From: an uncultured Bacillota bacterium
GTDB taxonomy: Bacteria > Bacillota_I > Bacilli_A > Erysipelotrichales > Erysipelotrichaceae
Direction of reading: 5' to 3'
DNA: 6,419 nucleotides
Assembly (NCBI GenBank): GCA_946619805.1
Contig: CAMOMM010000058.1
Span: 1-6,419 of the forward strand
A program made the translations under genes and the position numbers. The notes beneath the pieces are model-generated. The model was not told the origin of the DNA. It was given only the letters and a program-made list of their open reading frames with translations, and searched no databases. This document shows positions 1 through 6,419 of the stretch, in pieces. Positions within the stretch are counted from its first letter, which is position 1. Every line of letters begins with the position of its first letter.

Positions 1-1404
1 TTTACCATCAACAAGCACAGGTTCTAGTTTGAACAATTTTTCATTTGGAGTATGAACATCCGTTCCCTTCGGACCGAAGGTTATGATGTCCAGTTTTGGA
101 TTAAGAGCCTTGAATACACCGCATTCGTTTCCGCCATGACCGGCATGCTCAGTCAGCTCATTGCCGTATTTTCTTACCGTTTCCCTGAGCAGTTCACGCA
201 TTGGGGAAACAGGTTCATAGTTCCAGCCGGAGAATATTCCAGCCAGTTCAAATCTCAGATCCAGTCTGTCAGCCAGTACATGCAGTCTGTCCTTAAGATC
301 ATGGGCTGCACTGTCGATGGCACTTCTGATCAGAGTATCCAGTACAACTTCACTGTCTCTGGTTGAAACAACACCCAGGTTAAGGGAAGTAACTGTCAGT
401 CCTTCAATGACCATGGAACGGTGCTGGAAACCGTTAGGCATCAGATAGGCACAGTCAATGATCTTTATGCCATCCTTAATGCACTTTTCGGCTTTTTCCT
501 GTTCTTCTACCTTAACAGTAACACCCCCATCGGAGAATTCAAGTTCTGTTTTAATGTGATTTTCGCTTTCCTTTACTAGCTGTTTTATCTTTTCTGCCGG
601 GGTATCGGATGCGAAGATCACTGTTGCCACTCTTGGAATGGCATTGTTCTTTTCTCCGCCGGTAAAGCTTACCAGTTCGAAATCCATTCCCTTACAGACA
701 GCTTCTTCTATCACTCGGGCTGCAATGACGATCGCATTGCCCTTTTCCAGATGGATCATTCCTCCGGAATGGCCTCCCGTAAGCCCGTCAACACAGAGCT
801 TATAGGATGGCTTGTGATTATCAGACCATTCAATGTCCTGATGAATGTGAACCGTACAGCCTCCTGCAGCACTGACACCGGTCGATGTCTCACCCCCGCC
901 ATCCAGATTGATCATGCGGTCAGCCTTTACATCTTCGGCCTTAACATAGGTTGAACCGATCAGGCCGACCTCTTCCATGGTAGTGAAGAAGCACTGTAAT
1001 GGCGGATGAGGAAGCTCATCGTCATCAAGCACCGACAGCATGTAGGCAACGCCATGGCCGTCATCCCCGCCCAGAGTGGTTCCTCTGGCATGCAGCCAGC
1101 CTTCATCGTCAACATACAGATCCAATGGATCTTTTTCAAAATCATGAGTGCTCCCGTCAACCTTGGCAGGTACCATGTCGATATGTGCCTGCAGGATCAG
1201 CGGTGCTGCATTTTCATATCCTGCAGATGCCGGTTTTTCCACTATAACATTCCAGACTTCATCCTGTTTCCAGGTGAGATTTCTGTCCTTGGCAAACTGA
1301 ACAATGAAGTCGCTTATCTTCTTTTCCTTAAAGGAAGGATGAGGTATTTTGGCTATTTCATTAAACCAGTAATTCTGCGGTCTGCTTAAGTCAAATTCCT
1401 TCAT
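1..1404 (-). CDS. pepD: PepD-type aminoacyl-histidine dipeptidase (M20 metallopeptidase), C-terminus cut by window edge
   Basis: The minus strand is open for 468 codons from ATG at 1404 to the window edge without a stop. The family (M20C, PepD/carnosinase-like) is a cytoplasmic two-metal dipeptidase that cleaves Xaa-His and other dipeptides. The M20 active site is readable in order: AHIDM (H74, D76), GTTLGGDDGHG (metal-bridging Asp, probably D114), TTMEEVG (general base E144 and metal ligand E145), INLDGG (D168), GGHSGG (H212, start of the lid domain), and near the C-terminus DVHTPNEK (H451, last metal ligand). E. coli PepD is 485 aa, so only about 15-20 residues should be missing. The start follows a good Shine-Dalgarno site and lies 3 nt past the S9 peptidase stop, indicating one transcript and probable translational coupling. 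Odd points are GGGE after D168, where I recall acidic SEEE in E. coli PepD, and HAGHGGNECG in place of the shorter HAGLECG. Confidence 0.93.
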   Translation of the reverse strand, partial: MKEFDLSRPQNYWFNEIAKIPHPSFKEKKISDFIVQFAKDRNLTWKQDEVWNVIVEKPASAGYENAAPLILQAHIDMVPAKVDGSTHDFEKDPLDLYVDDEGWLHARGTTLGGDDGHGVAYMLSVLDDDELPHPPLQCFFTTMEEVGLIGSTYVKAEDVKADRMINLDGGGETSTGVSAAGGCTVHIHQDIEWSDNHKPSYKLCVDGLTGGHSGGMIHLEKGNAIVIAARVIEEAVCKGMDFELVSFTGGEKNNAIPRVATVIFASDTPAEKIKQLVKESENHIKTELEFSDGGVTVKVEEQEKAEKCIKDGIKIIDCAYLMPNGFQHRSMVIEGLTVTSLNLGVVSTRDSEVVLDTLIRSAIDSAAHDLKDRLHVLADRLDLRFELAGIFSGWNYEPVSPMRELLRETVRKYGNELTEHAGHGGNECGVFKALNPKLDIITFGPKGTDVHTPNEKLFKLEPVLVDGK

Positions 1405-1407
1405 ATG

Positions 1408-3354
1408 CTATACCTCCGGATTCAAATGCTTATCCATCCAGCCGGTGATCTCCTGCAGTCTTCTGACACGGTGAGCCGGTTTGCCGCCACGGGACAGTTC
1501 ATGGTTTTCACCCTTGAACAGAACCATTCTGGTTTCAACACCGCGGCAGGTCAATGCTGTATACAGCTGTAAGGCTTCAGGTACCGGACAGCGGTAGTCT
1601 TCAGTAGAGTGGATGAATAATGTCGGTGTTACGGCATTGTTAGCATATTTCAATGGAGACATGCTCCAGAGCTCTTCAGCACAGTGATACAGATCACCGA
1701 ACTGCTGCTCGATCGGGAAATCAATGCCATAGTCACTGACTCCCACTTCCGTGATCCAGTTGGAAATCGATCTCTGGGTAGCTGCAGCCTTGAATCTGTC
1801 GGTCTGGCCGATGATCCAGTTAGTCATGTAGCCGCCATAACTGCCACCGGTAACTCCCAGTCTCTCACTGTCGATGGCCGGATAGGTTTCCAGGACCTTG
1901 TCAACAAACATCATGATGTCCTGGTAGTCAATGCCACCGAACTGATGACGCAGATCGGCAAACAGATTTCCCTTGCCGTCAGATCCTCTCGGATTGCAGA
2001 ACATGACGAAGTATCCTTTTGATGCCCAGTGCTGCATTTCGTGATAATAGATCTCACCATACGCTGTCTTAGGACCGCCATGGATATCCAGGATCGCCGG
2101 ATATTTCTTTTTCTTATCATAATTGATCGGCTTTAATACCCATCCGTCAATGTCGATAGCTTTTTTAACCGTAACCTTTTCAGGTCTGGCGACATAATAG
2201 CCCTTGAATATTGCCTTGTTGAAATCCGTCAGTACGGTAACCCTGTTGTTTTTAACCTCACAGATCTCCTGCAGGTCCTGACCAAGCATGCCGATGATGA
2301 AGAATCTATCACCGACCTTGACAAAATCATCCACACATCCATCGATGTCGATGACTCTCTTAAGCTCGTCATTTTCAATCTTCAGCAATACTGATTTATC
2401 TTTGTCACAGGTGATGAAATAGTTTACGCCGTCAACCTTATCATAGTTCTTGTTGCGGCCATAACGGCTGTCGGAGCCAACGGAATTATACATTGAGAAC
2501 TCAGTATCAATTCTCAATTCCATTTTCCCTTTCTTCAGTTCATAGAACTTGCCGGCTTCCATTTCGCCCCAGTCCTTACCGAAGGTACCCTTGACATAGA
2601 GTTTGCCGTTTTCCTCAAATACTCTGTGAGTCTGCATGGTTTCACCATACAGCAGAGTTATCTTGTCCTTCTTCTTATCATACTGATAGATCTTGTCCCA
2701 CTTGGTCTTGAAGGTCGTGAAGTCGTTGGCACAGAATACCAGTTTTCCGTTGATTATCTCAAAGCTGGAAACATCAAAGGTATCAGGGACGATCTTCTTA
2801 ATGGCCAGAGTCTTCTTATCAACCAGAAACAGTGAATTACGGTTGCCGTTGATGACACCGGCACCATTGAAGACAAACGGATATTCATCAAAGACGATGT
2901 AGTCTTCGTTATCCTTGACCTTCTGATCATGGGCTTTCTTTCCTTCTTCATTAAGAGCGAAGTAGTTCGGACAGCTCATGTTGGTGGTTGAGGATACGAT
3001 GAAGCTTTCCTCATCCAGATCAATGATCCTGTCAACCGGCAAAGCGATCTCAAAGGCTTTTTTTGCTTTTCTGCCTTCGATCTTCTTAAAGACTGATACA
3101 TCCTTATGATCCTTGTCAGGCTCAATCAGGAAATCGCCATCCTTAAGTACCACGCAGTTTATGCGTTTCTCCCATCCGGTCACTTCTCTGACCTTGCGGC
3201 TGCGGACATTGATGGCATTTAACTGCTGGAGATAACCGTTGTTTTCCTTATCAACCCTGGTAACCACAAAAAAGATTTCATTTCCCTTACCTGAAAGTTT
3301 CAGTGCTGAGAGGAATTTAAAATCTTCAAACTTGTTCAGCTCAATCCGTTTCAT
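1408..3354 (-). CDS. S9-family serine peptidase (prolyl oligopeptidase / acylaminoacyl-peptidase-like)
   Basis: This encodes 648 aa from ATG at 3354; an in-frame ATG at 3366 would give 652. Family members are usually cytoplasmic and hydrolyse short peptides, the propeller restricting access to the active site. Residues 1 to about 395 are the beta-strand-rich propeller, with many short strand-turn repeats rich in Lys and Asp. The rest is the alpha/beta-hydrolase domain. In 648-aa numbering it has HGGP at 425-428 (oxyanion-hole region), the nucleophile in GGSYGGY (S505), the acid in STEDYRCP (D586) and the catalytic His in GENHE (H618), so the triad is intact and length is typical of the S9C/YuxL-like group. 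There is no signal peptide. It follows a terminator-like hairpin and is coupled to pepD, so the pair probably forms its own unit. The exact substrate (acylated N-termini, dipeptidyl or oligopeptide) cannot be told from sequence. I prefer the 3354 start because the purine-rich site touches the 3366 ATG directly. Confidence 0.93.
   Translation of the reverse strand: MKRIELNKFEDFKFLSALKLSGKGNEIFFVVTRVDKENNGYLQQLNAINVRSRKVREVTGWEKRINCVVLKDGDFLIEPDKDHKDVSVFKKIEGRKAKKAFEIALPVDRIIDLDEESFIVSSTTNMSCPNYFALNEEGKKAHDQKVKDNEDYIVFDEYPFVFNGAGVINGNRNSLFLVDKKTLAIKKIVPDTFDVSSFEIINGKLVFCANDFTTFKTKWDKIYQYDKKKDKITLLYGETMQTHRVFEENGKLYVKGTFGKDWGEMEAGKFYELKKGKMELRIDTEFSMYNSVGSDSRYGRNKNYDKVDGVNYFITCDKDKSVLLKIENDELKRVIDIDGCVDDFVKVGDRFFIIGMLGQDLQEICEVKNNRVTVLTDFNKAIFKGYYVARPEKVTVKKAIDIDGWVLKPINYDKKKKYPAILDIHGGPKTAYGEIYYHEMQHWASKGYFVMFCNPRGSDGKGNLFADLRHQFGGIDYQDIMMFVDKVLETYPAIDSERLGVTGGSYGGYMTNWIIGQTDRFKAAATQRSISNWITEVGVSDYGIDFPIEQQFGDLYHCAEELWSMSPLKYANNAVTPTLFIHSTEDYRCPVPEALQLYTALTCRGVETRMVLFKGENHELSRGGKPAHRVRRLQEITGWMDKHLNPEV
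1413..1417 (-). promoter_or_regulatory. Shine-Dalgarno site of pepD inside the end of the S9 peptidase gene
   Basis: The minus strand reads GGAGG here, with 8 nt between it and the ATG at 1404. The site lies within the last codons of the upstream peptidase gene (Pro-Glu-Val-stop), so ribosomes finishing that gene pass directly over it. This supports both the chosen pepD start and coupled translation. Confidence 0.85.
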
Positions 3355-3366
3355 AGCACTAATCAT

Positions 3367-3373
3367 CCCCCTT
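3367..3373 (-). promoter_or_regulatory. Shine-Dalgarno site that decides the S9 peptidase start
   Basis: The minus strand reads AAGGGGG, immediately followed by one ATG (3366) and, 12 nt later, by a second in-frame ATG (3354). Zero spacing makes the first ATG unlikely. Twelve nt is a little long but usable. With the following bases, AAGGGGGATGATT resembles the extended anti-Shine-Dalgarno complement AAGGAGGTGATC, which also suggests that the first ATG is part of the binding site and not the start. Confidence 0.65.
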
Positions 3374-3374
3374 A

Positions 3375-3430
3375 TTATTCTTATCTCAGAACTGAAGTAT
3401 TTCAGTTTTCAGATAAACCTATAAGAATAA
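3375..3430 (-). repeat. Long imperfect inverted repeat in the leader of the S9 peptidase gene
   Basis: Arms 3381-3396 and 3401-3416 pair at 14 of 16 positions around a 4-nt loop. The stem can be extended by pairing 3375-3380 with 3425-3430 across an 8-nt bulge (3417-3424). It ends 1 nt before the Shine-Dalgarno site at 3373-3367. There is no T-tract after it on the minus strand (GAATAATAAGGGGG follows), so it is not a classic terminator. It could be an operator-like site, an RNA stabiliser or a leader structure affecting ribosome access. Its outer arm touches the terminator-like hairpin at 3428-3430. I see no convincing sigma-70 promoter in this intergenic region. Confidence 0.6.
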
Positions 3431-3462
3431 CAGGAGAGAACCTGTTAAGCCCTCTCCTGTTA
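3428..3462 (-). terminator. Probable intrinsic terminator after the binding-protein gene
   Basis: An 11-bp perfect stem (3462-3452 with 3438-3428) encloses a 13-nt loop and starts 21 nt after the binding-protein stop codon. On the minus strand the descending arm runs into GTTATTCTTAT, a modest T-rich tail, so termination may be partial. The loop carries a second AACAGG (3446-3441) able to pair with the same CCTGTT arm (3434-3429), giving an alternative smaller hairpin. It separates the transport genes from the peptidase genes. Confidence 0.7.
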
Positions 3463-3482
3463 AATGATCAATACCTTTCGAT

Positions 3483-5129
3483 TTATTCAGGGCACTTTAC
3501 AAACCAGAAGATATGGTTAGCCTGTGGGTTATTGATAACACCGATTGTACCGGTCTTTTCCAATGATGCATCACCGTATCCGAATAACGGACAGTTGAAG
3601 CACATTGTTTCAATGGCATATACTTCTGCTTCATGTAACTTGTCGAAACGTTCCTTGCCTTCCAGTTCCATGGATTCGAACAGGATCTTATCATAAGTCT
3701 CATCACCGAAGAAAGTTCTTCCTTCTGGGTCATTGTAGATAGCCATCAGTTCCATGTAGTTCCATGGGTCCATGTAGTCGGCTGAGAATGCGTTTCTGGC
3801 CATGTCGTAACGTCCATAGCTTCTGTCATCGAAGAATGTACGTAATTCAGCAGTCTTTAAGGTTACATCAATGTAGATATCCTTCAGCTGGTCTCTGATA
3901 ACGGCTGCAACTGTATCATGCATAGCATTCTGGTTGTAGTAGTAAGTCAGGGCCAGTCTGTTGTTTTCATTGAATCCGGCACCTTCCATTAACTTCTTGG
4001 CTTCTTCCTTGTCGGTGTAGACCAGCTTGTGATCATTGTCACCGTTTGTACGGAAGTCTGAGCCATCCCAGTCAGGTAATCCTACTGGAACGAAGCCGTA
4101 TAATTCATAGAACATGTCACCGGCATCCAGAGCTGTAACGAATGCGCTTCTGTCGATACCTAACTGAATAGCACGACGAACGTCTCTGTTCTGTAATGCT
4201 TCAGGACCGGTATAGCAGTTCAGGTTCATGTAGTAGTTGATGTTACCATTCAGTCTGACGTTTTCCTTTAATGTTGGGTTATTGACAACATCGCTTCCTG
4301 CAGATGTATCATAGTCAATTTCACCAGTCTGGAATGCCATCTGGCTGGCTTCCATTGAAGGCATGATCTTGGCAATCATTGTTTCAACGATAACTTCACT
4401 TGCACGGGCGAAGTTAGGGTTCTTCTTAAGAATGTATTCACTTGCAGAGTCGATCTTGGTTGGAACAAATGCACCGGTTGTCGGATAACCAGGAGTGCTG
4501 GACCATTCTGAATCCTTTTCAGGAGCAATTTCAGGACGTAATGCAGCAAATACCTGTGTTGGTAATAATGAAACGAAGAACGGGCACTTGGCATTTAAGG
4601 TGATTTCCAAAGTGAGATCATCAACTGCCTTGACGCCTACATCATCCATATCAGCAACAGCTTCACCTACATGCTTTTCAGCATTGAGGATGTAGTTGGT
4701 GATCATTGTCAGATAGCCGACTTCATCGAAACCGTAGCCGATACAACGCTTGATGCCGTATACATACTGATCAGCAGTAATAGGAACACCGTCGCTCCAT
4801 TTTGCGTTTGGATCCAGTTTGAAGGTATAAACCGTACCACTCTCATCAACAGACCAGTCAATGCAGTCACCGTTGGCAACAGCACCTGTTTCAGTTAAAT
4901 AGAATAATGGATACCAGATCTCATTGTGGATTTCAGCAGTAACGGAGTCTCCGCACTTGGCAGGGTCCATGTAAGTCGGTTCGCCACCTACAGCATAAGT
5001 AAAGGTTGTCTTGTACTTGGTTTCACCTGATGGTTCCGGAGTTTCACCGCCACCGCCACCGCTACAAGCGGTCATTGAGATTACCATCAATAAGGACAGT
5101 AATAATGTAATGAATTTCTTGAAAGACAT
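3483..5129 (-). CDS. oppA: OppA/DppA-type peptide-binding lipoprotein (SBP_bac_5, ABC transporter)
   Basis: This encodes 548 aa. It is an extracytoplasmic lipoprotein that should bind oligo- or dipeptides and deliver them to the Opp/Dpp permease. Residues 1-21 are a lipoprotein signal (KK, a hydrophobic stretch, then MTAC with the lipid-bearing C22), followed by a Gly-rich linker (five Gly). The mature part shows typical family 5 features: a YAVGGEPTYMDP beginning, KLDPNAKWSDGVPITADQYV near residues 104-123, TTGAF at 217-221, and RRAIQLGIDR at 318-327. The reading frame also extends upstream to an ATG at 5171, inside oppF. I chose 5129 because it gives a proper signal peptide and has a Shine-Dalgarno site 6 nt upstream. 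It lies 20 nt after oppF with no terminator between, so it is in the transporter operon. The peptide length preferred is unknown; in this family some members bind nickel, sugars or other ligands. The mature part has eight cysteines besides C22. Confidence 0.92.
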   Translation of the reverse strand: MSFKKFITLLLSLLMVISMTACSGGGGGETPEPSGETKYKTTFTYAVGGEPTYMDPAKCGDSVTAEIHNEIWYPLFYLTETGAVANGDCIDWSVDESGTVYTFKLDPNAKWSDGVPITADQYVYGIKRCIGYGFDEVGYLTMITNYILNAEKHVGEAVADMDDVGVKAVDDLTLEITLNAKCPFFVSLLPTQVFAALRPEIAPEKDSEWSSTPGYPTTGAFVPTKIDSASEYILKKNPNFARASEVIVETMIAKIMPSMEASQMAFQTGEIDYDTSAGSDVVNNPTLKENVRLNGNINYYMNLNCYTGPEALQNRDVRRAIQLGIDRSAFVTALDAGDMFYELYGFVPVGLPDWDGSDFRTNGDNDHKLVYTDKEEAKKLMEGAGFNENNRLALTYYYNQNAMHDTVAAVIRDQLKDIYIDVTLKTAELRTFFDDRSYGRYDMARNAFSADYMDPWNYMELMAIYNDPEGRTFFGDETYDKILFESMELEGKERFDKLHEAEVYAIETMCFNCPLFGYGDASLEKTGTIGVINNPQANHIFWFVKCPE

Positions 5130-5135
5130 GTTTTT

Positions 5136-5141
5136 CTCCCC
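5136..5141 (-). promoter_or_regulatory. Shine-Dalgarno site of the binding-protein gene
   Basis: The minus strand reads GGGGAG within the purine-rich run AAAGAAAGGGGAGAAAAAC, 6 nt before the ATG at 5129. It decides the start in favour of the ATG that begins the lipoprotein signal peptide, over the longer in-frame opening at 5171. Confidence 0.8.
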
Positions 5142-5149
5142 TTTCTTTC

Positions 5150-6133
5150 TTATCTTTCGTATAAATGGCAAGCCACTATACGAGTGCCGACCTGAATCGG
5201 TTCAGGCCTTTCGTTATTGCAACGCTCTGTAGCCTTGGTGCATCTGGTACAGAACGGGCACCCCTTTGGAGGGTTGATCGGGCTTGGAACTTCACCGCCA
5301 AGCACGATTCTCTGCTTGTTTTTGGCAACATCAGGATCCGGAATAGGAATGGCTGACAGCAATGCTGTGGTATATGGGTGCAACGGACGGTGGTATACAT
5401 CGTTCGCCGGTCCCATTTCAACCATGTGTCCCAGATACATGACGCCGATACGGTCAGAAATGTGTTTTACCATTGACAGGTCATGGGCAATAAACAGATA
5501 TGACAGTCCCATTTCCTTCTGAATATCCTTCAGCAGGTTTACGACCTGAGCCTGAATGGATACGTCCAGAGCTGAGATAGGTTCGTCACAGACAATGAAC
5601 TTGGGATTGACTGCCAGAGCTCTGGCAATGCCGATACGCTGTCTCTGACCCCCAGAGAATTCTGCCGGGTATCTGCGGATATGGTCAGGTTTCAGACCGA
5701 CTATCTTCAGCAGTTCCACGACACGCTGTTCTCTTTCGGCATCAGTGTTATAGATGTTGTGAATGATCATAGGTTCCTTGATGATTTCACCTACGGTCAT
5801 GCGGGGGTTCAGGGAGGCATATGGATCCTGGAAGATCATCTGCATGTCCTTACGGAAAGAGATGAGCTGGTTTCCCTTAAGCCTGGCAATGTCCTGACCT
5901 TCAAATTCGATGGAGCCGCTTTCAGGTTCGTACAGCTTGACAATTGTTCTGCCCAATGTCGTCTTGCCGCATCCTGATTCGCCGACCAGACCGAATGTTT
6001 CATTTTCGTAAACATCGAAAGATACGTCATCAACAGCCTTGACGATCTGTTTTTTGGTGAAGATACCCTTGGTTACATCGAAATATGTCTTAAGATTCTT
6101 TACGCTGAGAATTACTTTCTGCTGTTCACTCAT
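5150..6133 (-). CDS. oppF: Oligopeptide/dipeptide ABC transporter ATPase, OppF/DppF type
   Basis: This encodes 327 aa, a usual length for OppF. It is the cytoplasmic ATPase that pairs with OppD to drive peptide import. In order: Walker A GESGCGKTT (51-59), Q-loop in MIFQDPYASLNP (Q102), signature FSGGQRQR (159-166), Walker B FIVCDEP with D183 and E184, D-loop SALD (187-190) and switch His in IAHD (H217), all intact. The C-terminal oligo_HPY domain begins at HPYT (252-255), followed by NPPKGCPF and cysteines at 292, 295, 298, 305 and 322. The early residues KGIFTKKQIVKAVDDVSF match the OppF/DppF pattern, in which the ATPase core follows a short insert. The gene overlaps oppD by ATGA, and its Shine-Dalgarno site lies inside oppD, so the two are translationally coupled. 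The binding-protein gene follows 20 nt downstream. Opp and Dpp cannot be told apart from the ATPase. Confidence 0.95.
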   Translation of the reverse strand: MSEQQKVILSVKNLKTYFDVTKGIFTKKQIVKAVDDVSFDVYENETFGLVGESGCGKTTLGRTIVKLYEPESGSIEFEGQDIARLKGNQLISFRKDMQMIFQDPYASLNPRMTVGEIIKEPMIIHNIYNTDAEREQRVVELLKIVGLKPDHIRRYPAEFSGGQRQRIGIARALAVNPKFIVCDEPISALDVSIQAQVVNLLKDIQKEMGLSYLFIAHDLSMVKHISDRIGVMYLGHMVEMGPANDVYHRPLHPYTTALLSAIPIPDPDVAKNKQRIVLGGEVPSPINPPKGCPFCTRCTKATERCNNERPEPIQVGTRIVACHLYER

Positions 6134-6419
6134 TTTCTCACCGCCCTCTTATCCAGCAGCCAGCAGGCACACTGGTGACCCTTGCTGACTTCAGTTACCT
6201 CTGGAGGGAATTCCTTGCAGATGCGCATTGCCTTTTCGCATCTGTCAACAAACGGACATCCCTTTGGAGGATTTAACAGATCCGGTGGTGAACCGGCGAT
6301 CGGTGTAAGGCTCTTTTCATTGTCATCTTCCGGATTGGAGATGCAGGCCAGCAGCCCCTCTGTATACGGATGCTTAGGATCATAGAATATATCCTTGTCC
6401 GTACCGATCTCTACTATCT
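6130..6419 (-). CDS. oppD: Oligopeptide/dipeptide ABC transporter ATPase, OppD/DppD type, C-terminal part only
   Basis: The minus strand is open from the window edge (two bases of a broken codon, then 95 codons) to TGA at 6132-6130. The visible part starts at IVEIG, just before the oligo_HPY domain typical of peptide-transporter ATPases. It has HPYTEGLL, GSPPDLLNPPKGCPF, then cysteines spaced C-x5-C-x6-C and a closing CAC near the end. The ATP-binding core (Walker A, signature, Walker B) lies outside the window. The stop overlaps the oppF start in ATGA, the usual coupled arrangement for this ATPase pair. OppD identity rests on position before OppF and on the domain; an OppF-like or DppD paralogue would look much the same in this fragment. 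Some OppD/DppD proteins bind a [4Fe-4S] cluster through such C-terminal cysteines, so this is possible here. Confidence 0.88.
   Translation of the reverse strand, partial: IVEIGTDKDIFYDPKHPYTEGLLACISNPEDDNEKSLTPIAGSPPDLLNPPKGCPFVDRCEKAMRICKEFPPEVTEVSKGHQCACWLLDKRAVRK
6138..6145 (-). promoter_or_regulatory. Shine-Dalgarno site of oppF inside oppD
   Basis: The minus strand reads GGCGGTGA, which matches the consensus GGAGGTGA at 7 of 8 positions, and ends 4 nt before the oppF ATG at 6133. It lies in the last codons of oppD and supports this start and translational coupling. Confidence 0.65.

Noticed and set aside
52..366. Plus-strand open frame of 104 codons
   Set aside because: It lies wholly antisense to pepD, whose frame shows a full set of M20 motifs. 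The plus-strand translation has no recognisable domain, and no ribosome site was evident.
1006..1389. Plus-strand open frame of 127 codons
   Set aside because: It is antisense to the N-terminal half of pepD, including the AHIDM and MEE motifs. The composition is that of a shadow frame, and another open frame overlaps it in a different phase.
1684..2022. Plus-strand open frame of 112 codons
   Set aside because: It is the mirror of the S9 catalytic domain around GGSYGGY; no independent start signal or domain was seen.
3367..3482. Possible sigma-70 promoter for the S9-pepD pair in the intergenic region
   Set aside because: I looked for -35/-10 pairs on the minus strand; TTAACA-like boxes have no well-spaced -10 partner and the GATAAG with upstream TGA has no -35. 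Nothing was good enough to annotate.
5044..5063. Short trinucleotide-like run (ccgcca repeats)
   Set aside because: It encodes the Gly linker after the lipobox cysteine, common in lipoproteins, and is too short to call a tandem repeat.
5058..5072. Perfect 6-bp inverted repeat accgct-aca-agcggt near the start of the binding-protein gene
   Set aside because: It falls in the codons of the lipobox and Gly-rich linker, the stem is short, and it is explained by coding constraint. A weak role in translation is possible but unsupported.
5130..5171. Upstream extension of the binding protein to an ATG at 5171
   Set aside because: It would add 14 charged residues before a clear lipoprotein signal peptide and overlap oppF. 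The ribosome site at 5136-5141 fits the ATG at 5129.
5217..5522. Plus-strand open frame of 101 codons
   Set aside because: It is antisense to the C-terminal half of oppF, and a frame shared by the homologous oppD region (6182-6385) gives a similar spurious peptide (NGHPFGG), as expected from mirrored family motifs.

Overview
The window is a compact stretch of bacterial chromosome in which every supported gene lies on the minus strand, so transcription runs from high to low coordinates. Moderate GC, strong purine-rich Shine-Dalgarno sites, a Gram-positive-style lipoprotein binding protein and cysteine-rich proteins suggest an anaerobic member of the Bacillota. Erysipelotrichia-like is my guess from overall protein character and is not demonstrated. 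No stretch over 300 bases lacks a gene, and I see no RNA gene, mobile element, CRISPR array or phage feature.

Layout in transcription order: (1) 6419-6130, the C-terminal 95 residues of an OppD/DppD-type ABC ATPase, cut by the window edge. (2) 6133-5150, the partner ATPase OppF/DppF, complete, overlapping OppD by ATGA. (3) 5129-3483, an OppA/DppA-type lipoprotein binding protein (SBP_bac_5), 20 nt after oppF. (4) 3482-3355, a 128-nt intergenic region with a terminator-like hairpin and a second long imperfect inverted repeat next to the following ribosome binding site. (5) 3354-1408, a cytoplasmic S9-family serine peptidase with a beta-propeller and an alpha/beta-hydrolase domain. (6) 1404-1, a PepD-type M20 metallodipeptidase, complete except for its last residues, starting 3 nt after the S9 stop codon.

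Together these form a peptide scavenging locus. The lipoprotein would capture peptides outside the cell, OppD/OppF would power import through permeases presumably encoded upstream of the window, and the two cytoplasmic peptidases would break the imported peptides down. The families are all well known and I found no convincing undescribed system. The points most worth a second look are the tandem competing hairpins between the transport and peptidase genes, local departures in PepD near its metal site, and the cysteine content of the binding protein.
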